This document shows, piece by piece, positions 6,120 to 13,632 of a stretch of 21,994 bases of DNA. This DNA comes from JAQVUB01 sp033809415 (lineage in GTDB: Bacteria > Verrucomicrobiota > Lentisphaeria > Oligosphaerales > Oligosphaeraceae): the NCBI GenBank assembly GCA_033809415.1, contig JAPXLT010000045.1, forward strand, positions 1-21,994, read 5' to 3'. The stretch's first letter is position 1, and the number at the start of each line of letters is the position of its first letter. The notes beneath the pieces were generated by a model that had not been told where the DNA came from, did not search any database, and saw only the letters and a list, made by a program, of their open reading frames with translations. A program made the position numbers and the translations under genes.

Positions 6120-7211
6120 TTACTGATTGCTTTTGAGGATGTTACGTATTACTGGTTCGAGTGCTTCGGCGATTCGGTAAAATCCGAGGTCGTTTGGGTG
6201 TGCTCCGTCAACACTGCATTCGCTGTAGTCTTTGCCGAGAAAATCCGAACCGTCCAGGAAATAGAGTTGCTTATCGCCGGCAGCGCAGATTTTTTTCACG
6301 CACTGGATTTGCACCATTTTTTGTTCATCAGCCGGGATTTCCAAGGCATAGCGAGGTCCATAAGTGATTTTTGAGACGACTAGGATTGGCACTTGGGCAT
6401 GTTTTTTCCGGATGATATCGATGAAAACAGGGAGGCGTTCTCTGAAAAGTTCAGCGGATATGCAATTTGCTTCACTGTCGATGATGAACAGAGCCGGATT
6501 CTTTACCGATGCAATCAAGTGTGCGTGTTCCGCAAGGGTGTGCCCGTTGCCTGAAAAACCGAAATTAAGAAATTCGATATTCAGTCGTCTGCTGAGAATA
6601 TTGGTGAAAGCCATGCCGGGTCTCGATGCGCAGCCGCCCTGAGTGATGCTTGTGCCATAGATGACTACTTTGCGCGGGTCAGCCCAGCGGCGCGGCGCTT
6701 TCAGGCCGGCATCGGCGTCAAGTCCAATCTCGAGATGAGCAACCCGATTATAAAGCGGAAAATTCAAGACGAAATCACGCCATTGCCGTTTCTGGACATG
6801 AAAAAGTTCGCTGCTGAATTCACTGGTCAGGCAGGGTGCCGCTGTCGCGTTCCAGAACAGTTCCTGGCCGGGTGCTCCACAGTACAAATCGAATCCGCTC
6901 CGACCGGCCTCCGCCATCACCGGGCTGGGCTTGCTCTCTCCAGTCTGGGTTCTGATCGAAATCCTGCAACTGTCAGTGCGAAAACGCAGCTGTCCTCCTG
7001 CTGTACAGTCCGCAAGAGTATCGATGTTTTGCGAAATTGTCCAGGCCGGCTTCAGCGGCAGCCGCCGAAAAACCCCGTCTCGAGCAAACCAGTAGAAACC
7101 ACAAATCCGGAAAGGCTTTTCCGTCGGCACATGCCAAACGATGCCATTTTCGTCGGGAACTCTGCTTTGCAGATTGCGGTCAAGTTCTGCAATATCGATC
7201 TTCGTTTTCAC
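6120..7211 (-). CDS. SGNH/GDSL hydrolase with GxDLY N-terminal domain
   Basis: Predicted esterase or deacylase of 363 residues, probably acting on acylated carbohydrate. The N-terminal beta domain (about 1-175) contains GFDLY (106-110), the signature of the GxDLY domain that precedes Lipase_GDSL_3 domains. The catalytic domain shows block I VIYGTSITQGG with the nucleophile Ser188, block II GFSGNG with Asn222, block III IDSEAN with Asn249, and block V DGAHPND with Asp335 and His338. All four SGNH elements are therefore intact. I chose the GTG at 7211 because AGGAG lies six bases upstream; the ATG at 7247 is an alternative. The frame stays open to 7307 only by running into the TGGAC repeat. No signal peptide is visible, so it should act in the cytoplasm. 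It is probably the last gene of the glycoside cluster. Confidence 0.85.
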   Translation of the reverse strand: MKTKIDIAELDRNLQSRVPDENGIVWHVPTEKPFRICGFYWFARDGVFRRLPLKPAWTISQNIDTLADCTAGGQLRFRTDSCRISIRTQTGESKPSPVMAEAGRSGFDLYCGAPGQELFWNATAAPCLTSEFSSELFHVQKRQWRDFVLNFPLYNRVAHLEIGLDADAGLKAPRRWADPRKVVIYGTSITQGGCASRPGMAFTNILSRRLNIEFLNFGFSGNGHTLAEHAHLIASVKNPALFIIDSEANCISAELFRERLPVFIDIIRKKHAQVPILVVSKITYGPRYALEIPADEQKMVQIQCVKKICAAGDKQLYFLDGSDFLGKDYSECSVDGAHPNDLGFYRIAEALEPVIRNILKSNQ

Positions 7212-7275
7212 AATTTTCTCCTGGGAAAGAATGCAGGGCGCTTTCATTCTCTTAACCACATCGGGAAATGGCTCG

Positions 7276-7437
7276 TTTTTTAATGGACAGGGACACGATG
7301 GACGCAATGGACGTCATGGACATAAATGGACACGTACAGCAGGTAACGTCTTTGAACCTGTCCATTCGTCCATCAAACGGAAAGTCCATCGTGTCCATTC
7401 CGTCCATGATGTCCATTCTTGTCCATGTCCATGAATT
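7276..7437. repeat. Inverted pair of TGGAC/GTCCA 9-mer-like arrays
   Basis: The left arm (7282-7333) repeats ATGGAC at spacings near nine bases, for example GGACGCAAT, GGACGTCAT. The right arm (about 7359-7432) repeats GTCCAT at the same spacing in the opposite sense. The arms can pair imperfectly around a loop of about 25-30 bases. The left edge starts TTTTTTAA like the other hairpin elements, and the right edge ends near GAATTTTC. It separates the LamG gene from the SGNH gene in a minus-strand cluster and may act as a processing site or partial terminator. Confidence 0.75.
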
Positions 7438-7451
7438 TTCTTCCTGGGCGA

Positions 7452-8171
7452 TTATTCACTGCTTAATGTGGCCATTTCTGCAGGGGTCAGAGCTTGGTTA
7501 AAAAGTTTGACGTTCGTGATGACTCCTTCAAAAGCGTAGCCCCCACCAGTGTGCGATGCCCCAATATGAAAATGCTTTTTTTGGGGGTGAAAGGGCTGTA
7601 CTCCCATTTTTTCTTCGACGAGTATTCCGTCGATAAAAATTCTGCAGAGATTCTGGGTATAGGTTATTCCAACATGGTACCAGGTCTCCGGCTTGATAGG
7701 CAGGGTTGCGCTGGAGGTAGCCATGCTGAAGTGTTTCGTTCCATCACCGAAGCAAAGCACAAAACGCCCCCAACTGGATAATACGCGCAAGCCAGGACCA
7801 GTATTCAGGTCATCGGCAAAACTGAAGATTTCATATTGACGATCTTTTGTGATAGCTGCTGGCATCTTAACGAAAAAAGACAGGGAGAAGTCTTCGGTCA
7901 GATCAAACCCTCCCGGAACTGGGACGCTGAGCAAGGCGCGTTTCCCCGTCGGCGGATTTTTAAAACAGAGTGCCTGCCCATTGGCACCTTCCACCCATTC
8001 GGTCAACTCAGCATGATGCAGCATAACGGGAGAAGCGGAGACGGTCTCCCGGATGGCGTCCGTGTCACCTTCGTTCAATGGTAAATGCAGGATTAGCCCG
8101 GCTGAAGCGGCAGACAAGCAGCCCATGGTGATGGCGGTCATGGCAAGAGTACAAAGAGTTTTTTTCATCAT
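7452..8171 (-). CDS. Secreted LamG/concanavalin A-like lectin domain protein
   Basis: A 239-residue exported protein. A signal peptide covers residues 1-25 (ending AASAG). The rest is a single LamG/laminin-G-like beta-sandwich: GLILHLPLNEGDTDAIRE opens it, DLTEDFSLSFFVKMP forms the central strands, and ETWYHVGITY, CRIFIDGILVEE and GVITNVKLFNQALTPAEM are the characteristic later motifs. Such domains bind or hydrolyse glycans and are common as single-domain proteins in PVC bacteria. No catalytic residues can be assigned, so a binding role is likely. It starts 20 bases after the stop of the large CBM9-like gene, so the two are probably cotranscribed. Two ATGs in tandem make the start uncertain by one codon. 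Confidence 0.75.
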   Translation of the reverse strand: MMKKTLCTLAMTAITMGCLSAASAGLILHLPLNEGDTDAIRETVSASPVMLHHAELTEWVEGANGQALCFKNPPTGKRALLSVPVPGGFDLTEDFSLSFFVKMPAAITKDRQYEIFSFADDLNTGPGLRVLSSWGRFVLCFGDGTKHFSMATSSATLPIKPETWYHVGITYTQNLCRIFIDGILVEEKMGVQPFHPQKKHFHIGASHTGGGYAFEGVITNVKLFNQALTPAEMATLSSE

Positions 8172-8191
8172 GCAATTCTCGTGCGATAGAG

Positions 8192-11083
8192 TTATTTTTC
8201 AAACACCTCGATTTCATAAAGCCAGGTATTGCTGCCGTTATTTGCCGTAACGTACAACCGGACAGCATTTGTTTCAACTGGCGGGAAAGTATGGGTTTGC
8301 GCAATACCCTTGGCATCTTTGACAGCAGCTACCGTTACATAAACTCCATCCTTTTTGACTTGAATCTCGTAATCCCGCAGGGAATCTTCAAACGGATAAA
8401 CGACAACTCGCCCGGCTGTGATCGGTTTATGAAATTCCAACTCGATCCAGTCCGGGAGGAGGTTTGGTGTGGTGTCGCAGTAGGTTCCTACGCTTCTAAT
8501 ATATCCCCAGGGGCTTTTGTCAACCATTCCGGAAGAAACGCCATCGGTCAACAGCCAGGCTGTGGCATTCAGGCGGTTAGAGCTGTTGAACTTGTTCTTG
8601 CTAGATACGTTGACCGTCAGGACGCTTTCTTCCCAACGTTGCCAAGCCAGATTGCCCGGTTTGGCACGTTTGGCATATTCGGCTTCAATCATGGCATTAA
8701 TTTCAGCGACGCTGTTCAGCTTTGGCAGATTTTTGGCATCTGTGAAGACTCTTGCCTGAAATGGAGTAAACGATTCTTTGAAAACTCCATCTTTCGGTTG
8801 GATGCTGCGGTTTTCACTTAAAACCGTAAATTCACGATTGCCCATGACCGGCCAGCGTATCTCGATGTCTGCAGAGTCTTCGGATGCGTTTGCCGCAATT
8901 AGCCAAAACGAGCCGTCCTCGTTTGCTTTGCCCAGCATTCGCAGACTCTTGTTGGAGGCTTCGGGCTTTACGGTTGTATCCGGCTGGATGATTGCCTGTT
9001 CGCCAATTAGCTTTTGTTCTTTTACCAGTTCCGGGATGCCCAAGTACAGTTCCGGGTAGAGTTGTTCGCGCATATTGTAGTGCAACAGGCCAATCGATCC
9101 CAGGGTCAGAGCCATGATGTCCTGATTGCGGTACTCTTCATAGCTGGGAATGCGGCTGTTAAGCGAGCCGGCATTAGCATAATCAAAGCCCTGATGCAGA
9201 TAGGTTATGCTTTGCTTAACCGGGCTTTCGGCAAAAAACGCTTTGGCTTTGTCCATCAGATTGACAATCATCATGAAATTACTCATCGGTTTTCCCGGTT
9301 CCGGGTTGGGGTAGCAGTGGAAACCGTTAATTTCACCGCATTCGACATAACTGATCAAGCCCCCGCGTCCAGTGGAGATCACCACCGGGTGATAGGGGTC
9401 TTCTTCACGGGCGATTTCCGTGATCGCCAGGCATGTTTCGGTTGAGACTCCAGACCCAGCGGGTTCATCCAGCCAGTAATGTGCGAAAAGGTTATCCTTT
9501 TGCGAGAAATCCTGTACCCTTTTGCGAAAGAACTCCAGGACTTCCGGGGTAAGATTTCCACTCTTCAAATTCTTTTCGTACTTGCCATATCCGAAGCCCA
9601 ACGGGCTGAAACGCAGCCAGTCCCCTGGACGGTCGAAACCCATGATTACGCTGAATTCCGGCACATGGCTTACGTCGCAACCAGCCCAGCTGGCCAGAAT
9701 AAAAAACTTTTTCCCATCCACATGCCAGTTCATATCCTTGCCGCGCCAAACCTCGTTTTTGCGATAGGGCAATTTGCGGATTGTGTCCATGGTCTTGACT
9801 GCGATTTTCCCTTCTTTATCGAGCAGTTCTGCAATGACCTCGAGGCGTCCATCCGGCAATCCATCCACGGGAAATTCAAATAGGGTAATTGTCTCGGCAC
9901 GGCAGCTTTTTTGTAGCAGGGCCGTTTTCTGGCCAGGCAGACGAATCCCGCTGACAATTTTGGTTTTGTCAAGCTGTTCCGTTTCCAGTTTGACTTCGAT
10001 GTTGTAGCGAACTTTGTCGAGCTTCTGGGTGAAGAAGATGCAATTTCGATAGTGCGGATCGATCATGGTGATTTTTATCGGCACAAACTTGGCGTCATAG
10101 TCAAAGAAGTGTTTGACAAGCACCCGGTTGTTGCGTGGATTTCGTAGCGTTAAGCGCCCTTTATAAAGTCCTTGTTTCTGCAAGGCCAGCGGCGCAAAAA
10201 TTACCCTCGAGGATGCTTGGGCAGGGATCTGGACATCAGCGAAAGTCTTTACCGGATTACCATCTGTGTCGGCGAGTTCCAGTTCCAGTTTGAAGTTTTT
10301 CCCGGTCTTATCTAGGTTTTTGACAAGCGTACTGCCTGTGGCAAGGAATTGGTTGTCGGCCACTTTTCCGCTGAAGGCAGGAGCATCCGCACCGACAAAA
10401 TAATCATTGAAGCGCACATCCGGTGTGGTTAAACGCAAAAATTTACCTGCGATATTGGTTGCTCCATTAATGGCAATGCTTGAAATTTCTGCTGTACCGC
10501 CAGGCAGGTTGTAACTTTCGCGCACAGCGTTGATTTTCCAGAACGGCAGAGCCTTTTCCAATTCCAGGCAATAGTAGGGCACTTCGATTTCTGCACTCCA
10601 GAAATCCTTTTCCCGCCGGACAGCGCTTTTCCAATCCGTAAACCATTGCGAATTGCCGATATAGCCACCTTGTTCGCAATAACGATCAAAGCGCATGTTA
10701 AAGCAATTGACAATAAAGTGAAAATAATAATCTTGCCCGCCAGTCGGATCGAGCATTACCTCAACACAATCCGACAGGAAAGCATGATTTTTTTTTGCCT
10801 TCTCCTCGGAGGGCAGTGCCGATGCCGGAATATAGGCTTTGAAAGCAAAAAGAATTGCGACATCCGTATAGGCAATTCTGAGTTCGGTGCGCCGGGTGGC
10901 CTTTTTATCCGTATCCATGATCGTGAAATCGGAATAGACCGGTGCTTTCTGCCAGCAGACCTCATCAAGCTTGCCATCGACGAGTGGAGGGATGTCCGCC
11001 CGGATGCACTCCAGCGGGGTGGCAAATGCACTGCAAATAGTAAAAAAAACGAATGTCAGGCCAGCTAATAGATTTTTGTTCAT
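8192..11083 (-). CDS. Secreted multidomain carbohydrate-active protein: CBM9-like, TIM-barrel-like, discoidin-like
   Basis: A 963-residue exported protein. A signal peptide covers about 1-21 (ending AFATP). A CBM9/DOMON-like domain follows (about 22-225) with the signature PPLVDGKLDEVCWQKAP and later DCVEVMLDP. Beta-sandwich segments occupy about 235-450. A region of about 455-720 looks like a TIM-barrel hydrolase, with FFILASWAGCDV at its start and FAHYWLDEPAGSG, in which Glu of DEP is a candidate catalytic acid. The C-terminal 130 residues resemble an F5/8 type C (discoidin) domain, with WIELEFHKPITAGRVVVYP and a final LYEIEVFE. I do not recognise the catalytic family. Its ATG overlaps the stop of the upstream gene by one base (TAATG), with AAGGA just before it, so translation is coupled. 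Confidence 0.8.
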   Translation of the reverse strand: MNKNLLAGLTFVFFTICSAFATPLECIRADIPPLVDGKLDEVCWQKAPVYSDFTIMDTDKKATRRTELRIAYTDVAILFAFKAYIPASALPSEEKAKKNHAFLSDCVEVMLDPTGGQDYYFHFIVNCFNMRFDRYCEQGGYIGNSQWFTDWKSAVRREKDFWSAEIEVPYYCLELEKALPFWKINAVRESYNLPGGTAEISSIAINGATNIAGKFLRLTTPDVRFNDYFVGADAPAFSGKVADNQFLATGSTLVKNLDKTGKNFKLELELADTDGNPVKTFADVQIPAQASSRVIFAPLALQKQGLYKGRLTLRNPRNNRVLVKHFFDYDAKFVPIKITMIDPHYRNCIFFTQKLDKVRYNIEVKLETEQLDKTKIVSGIRLPGQKTALLQKSCRAETITLFEFPVDGLPDGRLEVIAELLDKEGKIAVKTMDTIRKLPYRKNEVWRGKDMNWHVDGKKFFILASWAGCDVSHVPEFSVIMGFDRPGDWLRFSPLGFGYGKYEKNLKSGNLTPEVLEFFRKRVQDFSQKDNLFAHYWLDEPAGSGVSTETCLAITEIAREEDPYHPVVISTGRGGLISYVECGEINGFHCYPNPEPGKPMSNFMMIVNLMDKAKAFFAESPVKQSITYLHQGFDYANAGSLNSRIPSYEEYRNQDIMALTLGSIGLLHYNMREQLYPELYLGIPELVKEQKLIGEQAIIQPDTTVKPEASNKSLRMLGKANEDGSFWLIAANASEDSADIEIRWPVMGNREFTVLSENRSIQPKDGVFKESFTPFQARVFTDAKNLPKLNSVAEINAMIEAEYAKRAKPGNLAWQRWEESVLTVNVSSKNKFNSSNRLNATAWLLTDGVSSGMVDKSPWGYIRSVGTYCDTTPNLLPDWIELEFHKPITAGRVVVYPFEDSLRDYEIQVKKDGVYVTVAAVKDAKGIAQTHTFPPVETNAVRLYVTANNGSNTWLYEIEVFEK

Positions 11084-13215
11084 TATCCTTCTTTCTTGTA
11101 CACAGGATTCAGCTTGTCGATGCTTATTTCATTCAAAAACTCATTTTCCAGCCCTTGCTCTTTGGTTTTCTCAAAAACACGCACCACGGAAATCCCGCGG
11201 GGAGGGATGGTCAAAGTAAAGCTGCATTCTGAGCGCTGTGATTCGCGCAGGGGAAAACTACTGATGACTTCAAGTTTTTCGAACGGTTTTGACAAGGTGA
11301 CGGTCGGCGTCCGCCGTCCCCATTCGGCTCGATTTTCAATGGCGACATCGAATACGCCGTTGCCCATCGAGCGGGTGATCAGGGAACAGCGTGAGTCATT
11401 GACTTCGGCAAAAAGGATTTGGCTGGCTTTCTTTGCCCGGTGAATTGCCTTGCGGGCAGCGGGGACGGCCTGCTCCCAGAGTTCAGGAGCAACGGCTTGG
11501 CGATTGCGATCCTGGGAAAAATAGAGTTCTCCTACACTCGGGATATATGGTGTTTGCGGGGTTGGCAGAGTGATGGATCGGGACGTTTCGCCGCCCTTGG
11601 CGATGATAAAAGCCATCCGGCCATCGGATATTACTTCACCAGTACAGAAAAATCGCTGCAAGACGGCGGCTCGGCCGCAAAGCATCACAGGAGCAGGATG
11701 ATTCCTGACCAGCCGGTCGAGTTCCTCGGCCGGTACGAGATGAGCAGCGGGGACGAACACTGCGCCTGGCTCGCAGTCAGCATTTTCGAAGCGTGCGACA
11801 GTTTGCAGCTGCAAACCGGCTCGCAGTAGAGCCGCGAATTGCTTCTGGCCGGGCAGGAAGCCGTCAGCGATGAAATCCGCCAATCCTTCATCGAGCATGG
11901 CGTCATGCCAGAGCACGGTGGCTTCGCCGGCGCTGACCGGTTCCCCGTCAAAGCTCGCTTTCCAGCGGTCGCGGATGAAGTCCCATTCATGCTTTGCGAT
12001 TCCGTCCGCCAGGCAGGCCAGCAGCCCGTCTGCGCAGCGCCGCAATCCTGATCGGTCGCGGTAATAGAGGTTGCTGAGTTTAAAGAGTTCCCTTTCGTAG
12101 CCCGGCGTGGCGTGCCGCAGATTGTCCCAGTTTTCCACCACATCCTTGATGCCATGCAGGAACAGCAGCTTGAAATCCGGTGCCGCCGCCTTGATCTCCG
12201 CCAGCGCGGAGGCAAACTCGTCATGGTACCATTTTGTATCGGGGCGAGTCTGGCTCATGCCCAGCGCCACGGCTTCGACCACCATTGCATCAATACCCAG
12301 GGCGGCCATTTTGCGGTAATCGATACCGTATTCATACAGAGCATCGAAATTGCCTTTGGTCCAGGCGGAATTGATTGCATTCTTCAGTCCGGCCTCATGC
12401 AGTGCAGAAGTCATTTTGCCCCAGAATTGCAGCCAGCGCTGCACGTTGAATTGAATCCAGTCCAAGCGATGGTTCTCCCAGATCCAGGCGCCCCTTTCCT
12501 GGAGCTGTTTCAAGCCGTAATCCGGGATGGGTTTCCCGGCAGTGCGGGCGGCGACAACTTCCTCCTGGGTGACGATGTTCCGGCAAGGTTCGGTAATGCA
12601 GGCGGGAAGCTGCCAGTCGCGCCCGGCAAGAAACTGCTGCATAATGCCATCGGAGAAATCGACGTTCATCAAGTTTCCGCTGGAGAGCGGTCCCCAGCCA
12701 TCGGGACCATGCCAGCCGGCGAATCCGTAGTCCAAGCAGGTTTTGACCACTTGCGGGATGATGATGTCCTCGACTAAGGTGCCATCGTCAAGCACCTGCA
12801 TTGCATTTATTTCCATGCCGCGATGGTTGAAACAATAGACTACGCGCGCCTCTGGGTGCATGCTCATCCATTCCTGGTGATAGCGGTTTCCGTAATAGAC
12901 GGTAAAACAAGACAGGTAGCAGGCGCAGCCGGCGTCCTTCAGGTTGTGAATGAGTTTTCGCAGTTGGAAATTGGTCCATACTTGGCGTTGCCGGTTTTCA
13001 TTGCCGGGGTGGGCATTACGACTGCAGAAAAGCGGCGACAGGGGCTTTTCCGTGTCAAGATTGTCATGGAGCAGGAACATGTCCGGCGAGGAAAAGAGCA
13101 GGCAGGCGACTTGTGGCACAAAGCCAAGGGTCGCCAAGTAGTCGGCGACACCGCAATCAGCAGCGTTGCTGTCAAAAGCAAGGAGTTCAGTCCAGACCCA
13201 AGGTTCTATTTTCAT
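11083..13215 (-). CDS. Glycoside-hydrolase-like TIM-barrel protein of unknown family
   Basis: A 710-residue protein without signal peptide. Its plan resembles GH42-type enzymes: a TIM-barrel-like N-terminal part (about 1-430), a middle domain with an alpha/beta character (VFVPAAHLVPAEELDRLVRN, as in GATase-like trimerisation domains), and a C-terminal beta-sandwich ending in FTLTIPPRGISVVRVFE. Barrel landmarks are CYLSCFTVYYGNRYHQEW, FAGWHGPDGWGP and IDAMVVEAVALGM; the Asp of GPDGWG and the Glu of VVEAV are possible catalytic acids, which is a guess. It would act in the cytoplasm on imported oligosaccharides. The ATG at 13215 has AAGGA nine bases upstream. It appears to be the first gene of the minus-strand cluster and overlaps the next by one base. 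Confidence 0.65.
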   Translation of the reverse strand: MKIEPWVWTELLAFDSNAADCGVADYLATLGFVPQVACLLFSSPDMFLLHDNLDTEKPLSPLFCSRNAHPGNENRQRQVWTNFQLRKLIHNLKDAGCACYLSCFTVYYGNRYHQEWMSMHPEARVVYCFNHRGMEINAMQVLDDGTLVEDIIIPQVVKTCLDYGFAGWHGPDGWGPLSSGNLMNVDFSDGIMQQFLAGRDWQLPACITEPCRNIVTQEEVVAARTAGKPIPDYGLKQLQERGAWIWENHRLDWIQFNVQRWLQFWGKMTSALHEAGLKNAINSAWTKGNFDALYEYGIDYRKMAALGIDAMVVEAVALGMSQTRPDTKWYHDEFASALAEIKAAAPDFKLLFLHGIKDVVENWDNLRHATPGYERELFKLSNLYYRDRSGLRRCADGLLACLADGIAKHEWDFIRDRWKASFDGEPVSAGEATVLWHDAMLDEGLADFIADGFLPGQKQFAALLRAGLQLQTVARFENADCEPGAVFVPAAHLVPAEELDRLVRNHPAPVMLCGRAAVLQRFFCTGEVISDGRMAFIIAKGGETSRSITLPTPQTPYIPSVGELYFSQDRNRQAVAPELWEQAVPAARKAIHRAKKASQILFAEVNDSRCSLITRSMGNGVFDVAIENRAEWGRRTPTVTLSKPFEKLEVISSFPLRESQRSECSFTLTIPPRGISVVRVFEKTKEQGLENEFLNEISIDKLNPVYKKEG

Positions 13216-13376
13216 GTTCGTAATTCCTTATCGGCTTGCGGATTGTCCACTGATGGCAAACGCCGAGTCATCCAGCGGCGTCGCCACAACGCTCTAAATA
13301 CTAATCCTTCCTAAATGTATAACAGCATTTTGGAGAATGCATCGCATGTCTTATTTTTATTTCGCATATTTTAGCT

Positions 13377-13393
13377 TTTTGCACTGTGCGAAA
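13377..13393. promoter_or_regulatory. Operator-like palindrome upstream of the glycoside cluster
   Basis: TTTTGCAC-T-GTGCGAAA is an 8-1-8 inverted repeat with one mismatch. It lies about 165 bases upstream of the first gene of the glycoside cluster, in an AT-rich stretch (13310-13405) that otherwise contains no feature. It is a plausible binding site for a transcription factor; no regulator gene of that kind is in the window. Confidence 0.35.
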
Positions 13394-13407
13394 CTTATTT
13401 TAACAAA

Positions 13408-13439
13408 GGGTGCAGGGTGCAGGGTGCAGGGTGCAGGGT
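13408..13439 (+). repeat. Tandem heptamers GGGTGCA, four and a half units
   Basis: Four perfect GGGTGCA units end in GGGT, giving five G3 tracts spaced by four bases, a G-quadruplex-capable pattern on the plus strand. It matches the array at 4471-4526. It lies 17 bases before a hairpin element and on the template side of the minus-strand genes around it. Confidence 0.9.
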
Positions 13440-13455
13440 AATACTCGTTACTTAA

Positions 13456-13632
13456 GATTTTTTAACCACGAACCACACGAACAGACACGAAAATTTTTCT
13501 AGGGATGTTGCTCAGGCGGATGGGATGGCATGCGGATTTGTGATCTGGTCTATTGGTTTCTCCGACTGATCCGTCGGAGAAACAACTCTACAAAATTTTC
13601 GTGCCAATTCGTGTCTTTTCGTTGTTAAAAAA
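13456..13632. mobile_element. MITE-like hairpin element, copy 1 (one internal 9-mer)
   Basis: A 177-bp element with terminal inverted arms of about 40 bases: left TTTTTTAACCACGAACC... to ACACGAAAATTTT (13458-13496), right AAAATTTTCGTGCC... to GTTGTTAAAAAA (13592-13632). The core is GGATGTTGCTCAGG, CGGATGGGATGGCATGCGG, a GTGATCTGGTCTATTGG block, and CTCCGAC-TGATCCGTC-GGAG. The element at 16980-17267 has the same arms and core. No transposase is present, and I could not define a target-site duplication. The right arm overlaps the 3' end of the primase-helicase gene. Confidence 0.75.

Noticed and set aside
7212..7307. N-terminal extension of the SGNH hydrolase to 7307
   Set aside because: The extension runs into the TGGAC repeat; AGGAG six bases before GTG 7211 is the better start.
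12112..12777. 221-codon plus-strand ORF
   Set aside because: Antisense shadow of the 710-residue barrel protein; no domain or ribosome binding site.
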